The notes beneath the pieces are model-generated. The model searched no databases. It saw only the letters and a program-made list of their open reading frames with translations, and had not been told where the DNA came from. This document shows positions 59,751 to 64,000 of a DNA stretch of 64,000 nucleotides, piece by piece. This stretch comes from Geobacter sp. UBA6151. Lineage in GTDB: Bacteria > Desulfobacterota > Desulfuromonadia > Geobacterales > Pseudopelobacteraceae. The DNA lies in contig DIUT01000027.1 of NCBI GenBank assembly GCA_002423105.1, positions 145,676-209,675 on the forward strand, in the 5' to 3' direction. The number at the start of each line of letters is the position of its first letter. The stretch's first letter is position 1. Both the position numbers and the translations under genes were made by a program.

Positions 59751-61010
59751 ATGTTCGATAATCTCCACAGATGGCTGATCATCAGACTGGCGCTGGTCTG
59801 GCTTGTGCTTTCGCTGATAATCGGTTGCATGGTCCAGTATCTCGGCAACACCCGGCTGGACAGCCATATCGTCAACATGGCCAAATCGGAAACCGCAAAT
59901 TACTCCGGCGAATTCGCAACGTACCTGCAATCGCCATCAGCCTCAAACCTGGCACTTTTCAACAAAAGGATTCACCGCCTCATTGAAAACGACCACCTGA
60001 TTGTGGTGGAGTTCTATGACGCCACTTCCAACAAGATCACCGAGGTGATCAAACCTTCTGCCCTGCAGGTAGAGGCTGAACTTCCCAAACATGGCAGCGA
60101 CTTTTCAAACAAAGACACTATTTTCACGCAAAAGGTGTCTCTGAATAATGACACCTACCTGCGGGTGTTTATCCCCATTTTCACTCAAGCAGATGCCAAG
60201 ATAGGCTACATGGAGGGGATTTACCACGCACCCGCTGAAATCATCCACCAGATAAAACAGCAGACGTTCTGGTCACTGCTACTGGTTGTGCTGGTGGTTC
60301 TTGTTACCAGCCTGGCTCTGTATCCTCTGATTATCCGCCTCAACAGTAAACTGCTGGATTACTCCCACATCCTGGCCCTGACCAATGTCGGCATGCTGAA
60401 GGTACTGGGCAGCGCTATCGCCAAACGGGACAGCGACACCAACATTCACAACTACCGGGTAACCCTCTATTCGGTGCGTATCGGCGAGAAGATGGGGTTG
60501 TCAAATACCGCCATGCAGGGGTTGATCAAGGGAGCGTTTCTGCATGACGTCGGCAAAATTGCCATAACCGATTCGATCCTTCTCAAAGCAGGAAAACTGA
60601 CCGCTGAAGAGTTCGAGATCATGAAAACCCATGTCAGGCATGGCGAAGAGATCATCGGTGGCTATGCCTGGCTGGTGGATGCGACGGAAGTTGTGCGTTG
60701 CCACCACGAAAAATTTGACGGCACCGGCTATCCCGATGCTGCGGCAGGTGCTGCTATTCCTCTCAATGCCCGCATATTTGCCATTGCCGACGTGTTTGAC
60801 GCTCTGACATCCCGGCGGCCATACAAGGAGCCGTTCAGCCTGGAGGTTTCACTGGATATAATCCGGCAGTCCCGCGGCACCCACTTCGATCCGATGGTTA
60901 CCGACCTGTTTCTGGAACAGATCAAGGCGCTTCATGGAGAAATTTGTCATGAAAATGAAGCCTTACTGCACAAAAAGCTAGAGGAATGCATAGGAACCTA
61001 TTTCAAATAA
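59751..61010 (+). CDS. Membrane HD-GYP c-di-GMP phosphodiesterase
   Basis: The 419-residue protein starts at ATG 59751 (AGGGAG six nt upstream). Two membrane helices (about 9-29 and 171-193) enclose a periplasmic sensor-like domain, followed by a C-terminal HD-GYP domain with HDVGK (His265, Asp266) and FDGTGYP near residue 325. It should hydrolyse c-di-GMP. The cytoplasmic part follows the second helix without an obvious HAMP. It may be co-transcribed with the small exported protein 25 bp downstream. Confidence 0.9.
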   Translation: MFDNLHRWLIIRLALVWLVLSLIIGCMVQYLGNTRLDSHIVNMAKSETANYSGEFATYLQSPSASNLALFNKRIHRLIENDHLIVVEFYDATSNKITEVIKPSALQVEAELPKHGSDFSNKDTIFTQKVSLNNDTYLRVFIPIFTQADAKIGYMEGIYHAPAEIIHQIKQQTFWSLLLVVLVVLVTSLALYPLIIRLNSKLLDYSHILALTNVGMLKVLGSAIAKRDSDTNIHNYRVTLYSVRIGEKMGLSNTAMQGLIKGAFLHDVGKIAITDSILLKAGKLTAEEFEIMKTHVRHGEEIIGGYAWLVDATEVVRCHHEKFDGTGYPDAAAGAAIPLNARIFAIADVFDALTSRRPYKEPFSLEVSLDIIRQSRGTHFDPMVTDLFLEQIKALHGEICHENEALLHKKLEECIGTYFK

Positions 61011-61035
61011 TCAAAACACACCCTGGAGGTTTGAC

Positions 61036-61476
61036 GTGAAACGCCCTATCGTTATTATCAGCCTGTTATGCCTGTCCCTCTGCGCCACCTTCGCTGAAGC
61101 CGCGGAACCCGACCCCCAGAAACAGCAGCAATTATTAAAAAAGATCGAGGAACTGGAAAAACAGATCATTGAACTGAACAGCCTGAAGCTGAAGAAGCAG
61201 ACGTTACCGGTCAAAAAGGATCAATGTATGAAGGTGGTGGGAGTGGAATCGTACTGTGTCTGCGTTACGGAAGCACTGCCCGCCATGGTTGATTACCGGC
61301 AGTTCGTGCAGATTCTGCTGACCCCGGCGGCCGAATTCGGCTATGACAAACTGAGCGTTGAGCAGAAAAAGGATATTGATCAGGCCGTGGTTGTGTGGGC
61401 TACCTGTGTTGACTATAAAGGTCCGCAAGGTAAAGGGGTGGTTGAGCGGTTGATGAACCGGGACACTCTGTTCTAG
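61036..61476 (+). CDS. Small exported protein with coiled coil, unknown function
   Basis: 146 residues: a signal peptide (cleavage after about residue 22, AEA), a charged coiled-coil stretch (about 28-58) and a C-terminal part with Cys64, Cys74, Cys76 and Cys123 that could form disulfides. GTG start with GGAGGT five nt upstream. It follows the HD-GYP gene by 25 bp. I do not recognise the family. Confidence 0.75.
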   Translation: MKRPIVIISLLCLSLCATFAEAAEPDPQKQQQLLKKIEELEKQIIELNSLKLKKQTLPVKKDQCMKVVGVESYCVCVTEALPAMVDYRQFVQILLTPAAEFGYDKLSVEQKKDIDQAVVVWATCVDYKGPQGKGVVERLMNRDTLF

Positions 61477-61502
61477 CCCGGCCCACCCGACAGTCTGTAT
61501 TT

Positions 61503-62324
61503 TCAGCGGTTTGAGGTCGGCTCTCCCTCCAGCGCTTCAACCTTCAGAATGGAGAACAGCTCCCGCAATTCTTCGGAGGTAAGACGTACCGGTTGCATGG
61601 TTGTCCAGGTTCTGATACTGCGCGGATTGTCCAGCCACTGTTTCAGCTGTTTTTCGTTCCACCCCTCCTGATTACGAGCGGTTTTCGGGTAGAACGGGGT
61701 AAACAGACCGGAGAGATTCGGTCCGCTGTCGCTGCTGCCCAACAGGCCAAGCCGCTCAGACAGAATACGGTGACAGACACCGCATTTTTTCGTAAACAGG
61801 TCGGACGCCTTCTTGTCCCGGTCCTGAAAAAACACCACCTGCGGTCGCTCCACTCCGCGCTTAGCGGTCACCCCTGCCCCATAGAGTGCATTCACCAACG
61901 CAACCATCTGCTGTTCCCCGGTCCTGAACACCGGCATTCCCAAGGCAGGCGAACTAATTGCCGTGACAATCTCCTCCGGCGGCCGCAGCTTCGTAACGCT
62001 GTCAAGGGAGGCGGCCAGCCGGTTGCCGCGCCCATTGCTGACATGGCAACGGCGGCAGGCAAACTGCTCCAGCAGGCGATTGCCTTCCCGCAGTTCCGGA
62101 GAGCCGGGCAACGTGAATCCGGCGAACTTTCCCGCTATCAGCCCGGCATGGGCGATGTTTTTTCTGCCTGATGTCTGGTTTCCCCGATGACAAGCGGTGC
62201 ATGTCCCCTGCTGCCGGTAATGGGGCGTGTGGCAGTCAAGGCACAGGCTGCGCGGTGGCCCGGCTTCGGCACACACCGTTGCAAGCAGGATCGCCAGTAT
62301 CAGGATGGTATGGTAAACGACCAA
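61503..62324 (-). CDS. Tetrahaem cytochrome c of a split bc-type module
   Basis: The 273-residue protein has a signal sequence (about 1-20) and four CxxCH motifs (His32, His46, His94, His185). The last motif lies in a monohaem-like domain ending in a Met-containing segment (TTMQPVRLTSEE). It overlaps the preceding cytochrome b gene by 25 bp and starts at TTG behind a GGGGGG run. With the two cytochrome b pieces upstream it probably forms a quinol-oxidising complex that delivers electrons to periplasmic cytochromes. No Rieske protein is encoded beside it. Confidence 0.85.
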   Translation of the reverse strand: MVVYHTILILAILLATVCAEAGPPRSLCLDCHTPHYRQQGTCTACHRGNQTSGRKNIAHAGLIAGKFAGFTLPGSPELREGNRLLEQFACRRCHVSNGRGNRLAASLDSVTKLRPPEEIVTAISSPALGMPVFRTGEQQMVALVNALYGAGVTAKRGVERPQVVFFQDRDKKASDLFTKKCGVCHRILSERLGLLGSSDSGPNLSGLFTPFYPKTARNQEGWNEKQLKQWLDNPRSIRTWTTMQPVRLTSEELRELFSILKVEALEGEPTSNR

Positions 62325-62716
62325 TTGGCCCCCCTGAAGAACAGGGCGATGATTGTCAGTGCCACAATGGCAAGAAAGGTCAGCAGCGCCAGCAGATTAA
62401 CCGGACGTTGCCCCGCAGGAAACCAGCGTGCCGGATAGACATGAGCACTGCCCGGCAGCCAGGGCAGAAAAAGGAACAACAGGCCCAGCGCCAGCATGGG
62501 ATAAATCATCAGGCTCGAATAACTGACCAGCTCCTGGGTCCAGAGCAGAAACCAGGCGGATTTGGCCGGATTGGGGGTTTGGGCCGGATTTGCCGCCTGC
62601 TCCAGCGGAGCCGGAATAATGGCCGCCAGCACCAGCAACAGCAAGGTCAGCAGGAACATTGAACGACCGATCAGCCGGAAAAAGTGCGGGTTGCTTTTGA
62701 CATAGCCGGTTTTCAT
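62300..62716 (-). CDS. Cytochrome b C-terminal part (subunit IV-like)
   Basis: A 138-residue protein with three membrane helices. QTPNPAKSAWFLLWTQELVSYSS resembles the start of cytochrome b6f subunit IV, where P-x-P-x-K-x-x-W-(Y)F-L precedes the Qo-site region; the PEWY motif itself is not evident. It overlaps the cytochrome b N-terminal gene by 4 bp (ATGA) and the cytochrome c gene by 25 bp. It is the split-off second half of a cytochrome b. Confidence 0.82.
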   Translation of the reverse strand: MKTGYVKSNPHFFRLIGRSMFLLTLLLLVLAAIIPAPLEQAANPAQTPNPAKSAWFLLWTQELVSYSSLMIYPMLALGLLFLFLPWLPGSAHVYPARWFPAGQRPVNLLALLTFLAIVALTIIALFFRGANWSFTIPS

Positions 62717-63333
62717 AGATACGGAAGCACCCCTTTCTGCCTTCTAACCCGGTAAAAGTGCAGCATGCAGAGCAGCAGCATGGAGAGCGGCAGGATCACG
62801 ATATGCAGCGCATAGAAGCGCAACAGCGACAGACTCTGCCCGACATCGTCAGGAACCAGCAAGCTGCGCAGAACAGTGCCGAAGGGCACTGTTGCCAGCA
62901 GTTCCATGCCGGTCTGGGTGGCCCAGTAAGCAAGCTGATCCATGGGCAGCAGATACCCGGTATAGGCGGCAAACACGGCAAGGCAGAGCAACAGGAAACC
63001 GATCACCCAGTTCAGCTGCCGTGGCCGTTGGTAGGCACCGGTCAGGATGACCCGCAGTGTATGCAGGAACATCAAGACCAGCAGGGCGTGGGAAGCCATG
63101 CGGTGCAGGCTGCGCAGGTATTTTCCGCCCCAGACCGAACTTTCCAGAAACAGGATGGAACTGAAGGCCCGTTCCGGAACCGGCTGGTAGTAGACCACCA
63201 GCAGCAGACCGGTGAGCGCCAGCAGCAGAAAGGCCGTGAACGCCAGCCCTCCCAGGCAGAAGGTGTAGCTGATGCGCAGGTTTTTCTCCAGCACAACGCG
63301 GGGAAAGAGATGTTTGAGGAAGTCGGCAATCAT
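62713..63333 (-). CDS. Cytochrome b N-terminal part (b6-like)
   Basis: A 206-residue, four-helix haem protein. Paired histidines in helices B (SLHRMASHALLV, FLHTLRVIL) and D (YALHIVILP, MLHFYRV) match the two haem b sites, and LEKNLRISYTFCLGGL is typical of the DsrM/Cbc-like branch. First of a three-gene operon with the subunit IV-like and tetrahaem cytochrome genes. The start ATG at 63333 is not followed upstream by a Rieske or other redox gene. Confidence 0.88.
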   Translation of the reverse strand: MIADFLKHLFPRVVLEKNLRISYTFCLGGLAFTAFLLLALTGLLLVVYYQPVPERAFSSILFLESSVWGGKYLRSLHRMASHALLVLMFLHTLRVILTGAYQRPRQLNWVIGFLLLCLAVFAAYTGYLLPMDQLAYWATQTGMELLATVPFGTVLRSLLVPDDVGQSLSLLRFYALHIVILPLSMLLLCMLHFYRVRRQKGVLPYL

Positions 63334-63381
63334 GAATGGGTGGTCCGTCCGCTGTCATTAAACATAGAGATATCTATATAC

Positions 63382-63582
63382 TCATTTCAACCATAAATCC
63401 AGTGGACTCTTCGGCTCTTTCACCGTTCGTACCGGAACGCAGTGGGTATAGATCATGGTGGTTTTAAGCTCAAGAAAACGCCGCAACCACTTCGCATAGT
63501 CGTCGTAGCAACTCTCAGAAACGCCCTTCGTGCCAAGAAGCTGTTTGTACTGTTCAAGGAGCGTTTCTGGAACTGCAAGCAT
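63382..63582 (-). pseudogene. Internally deleted integron-type tyrosine recombinase (remnant)
   Basis: The 66-residue frame from ATG 63582 (GGAGG ten nt upstream) joins an IntI-like N-terminal SAM-like domain start (VPETLLEQYKQLL, then YDDYAKWLRRFLEL) directly to an IntI-like C-terminal end (KTTMIYTHCVPVRTVKEPKSPLDL), where the catalytic Tyr sits in TMIYTH. Roughly 200 or more residues with the Arg-His-Arg catalytic residues are missing. The ribosome site and start remain intact. The frame can be extended upstream but that part is not integrase-like. It cannot be catalytically active. Confidence 0.75.
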
Positions 63583-63738
63583 AATCGGTATTCCTCCAAA
63601 TCTGGCAGTAATGGATGATACTCCAGCATCATTCAGGAAGAAGCTTTTGGCAATAACCGGCGGCTGCATTGGTGGCTTTACAAGCAACAAATTCATGCTA
63701 TAAAAATTGAAACCGTGCCCAATTACTGGAGTATATCC

Positions 63739-64000
63739 ATGAAAACCAGGTAAAAACTGAACCCTGGGCAAAAAGGGACCAAAGCCCTGGTTGATATCTA
63801 CGGCGACACGCTGGTCTGCGTCCGCTACCGCTACGATGAAGCAAGCCGTACACGAATAAAAAACGTTGAAATTATAGTTAAAAAAACCGACTGGACACCA
63901 CCGCAGCCAAAATTTTCTGATGATACACTTGTTCCGGTACAGATCGCCTTTGCAGAGAATGAGTTAAAGAAATGCTCTAACAGGCTGTTGAAATTCAAGT
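63739..64000 (+). pseudogene. Conserved-type hypothetical ORF with TAA at codon 5, cut by the right edge
   Basis: From ATG 63739 the frame reads MKTR, stop (63751-63753), then KLNPGQKGTKALVDIYGDT and continues open to the window end. The part after the stop is well-behaved coding sequence with an YRYDEASRTRIKNVEI segment and ends unfinished. No ATG, GTG or TTG is available soon after the stop, so the gene is either broken by a nonsense mutation or starts at a CTG. I recall similar short proteins starting MKT-KLKLNPGQKGTK near recombinases, but cannot verify that here. Confidence 0.55.

Noticed and set aside
63583..63738. attI/attC recombination site next to the integrase remnant
   Set aside because: No convincing pair of GTTRRRY/RYYYAAC core sites with an inverted-repeat structure is visible in this stretch.
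1..64000. CRISPR arrays, rRNA operons, insertion sequences, prophage
   Set aside because: I saw no regularly spaced direct repeats, no 16S/23S sequence, and no transposase or phage structural genes; the only mobile-element trace is the integrase remnant at the right edge.

Overview
The window looks like chromosomal DNA of a Geobacter-like bacterium (Geobacterales, Desulfobacterota; inference from gene content, no database search possible). Pointers are multihaem c-type cytochromes next to two quinol-oxidising bc-type modules, a periplasmic-facing NiFe uptake hydrogenase, an HpnN-like MMPL exporter, GGDEF and HD-GYP signalling proteins, and Gram-negative envelope genes. Most of the sequence is dense, operonic core genome with many 1-4 bp start/stop overlaps.

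Layout. 1-3570: a solute:sodium-symporter fused to a SpoIIE phosphatase (cut by the left edge), then a STAS protein and an RsbW-like kinase: a complete partner-switching module. 3574-5820 (minus): KamA-type radical SAM aminomutase, pgsA, lytic transglycosylase. 6012-8039: purM-purN and rpsT. 8123-11478 (minus): iron operon fur-feoB-small Cys protein-DtxR/FeoA fusion, with a Fur box upstream of fur. 11868-19769: aerobic respiratory block: Rieske, cytochrome b, pentahaem cytochrome c, Sco, then a caa3-type cytochrome oxidase (subunits I, III, IV, II with two haem-c domains) and haem O synthase. 19710-22903: GT9 glycosyltransferase and a membrane diguanylate cyclase. 22869-26973 (minus): NiFe hydrogenase small, large and cytochrome b subunits plus maturation protease, with an Fnr/HcpR-like palindrome upstream; divergent from it is a MinD/ParA-like ATPase with a Cys/His centre.

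28601-34842 (minus): a cell-envelope run, GT2 dolichol-phosphate-mannose-synthase-like protein, ftsE-ftsX-envC-ctpA and a divergent polysaccharide deacetylase. 34906-40029 (minus): tRNA-Asp, tRNA-Val, tRNA-Asp, HU, clpX-clpP-tig, tRNA-Leu, fabI. 40132-43646 (plus): trmB, a two-component symporter (DUF4212 small subunit plus large subunit) and a TIM-barrel isomerase-like gene. 43681-52814 (minus): yceD-rpmF-plsX-fabD-fabZ-fabG-acpP-fabF-rpiB-glyA, a fatty-acid/phospholipid operon that lacks fabH at its usual place, preceded by malQ. 52866-59641: Ca2+-type P-ATPase, a 51-residue membrane protein, a radical SAM protein and the MMPL exporter. 59751-61476: HD-GYP phosphodiesterase and a small exported protein. 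61503-63333 (minus): a second, split cytochrome b with a tetrahaem cytochrome c and no Rieske gene. The right edge (63382-64000) is a scar: an internally deleted integron-type tyrosine recombinase, and on the other strand an ORF whose fifth codon is TAA.

How the parts connect: the first bc module can pass electrons from quinol through a pentahaem cytochrome to the caa3 oxidase, while the hydrogenase can feed electrons into the quinone pool. Most of the rest is housekeeping. The items most worth following up are the transporter-phosphatase fusion with its partner switch, the hydrogenase-divergent ATPase and its palindromic operator, the Rieske-less bc module, the G/C-rich repeats that have entered coding sequence, and the recombinase scar.
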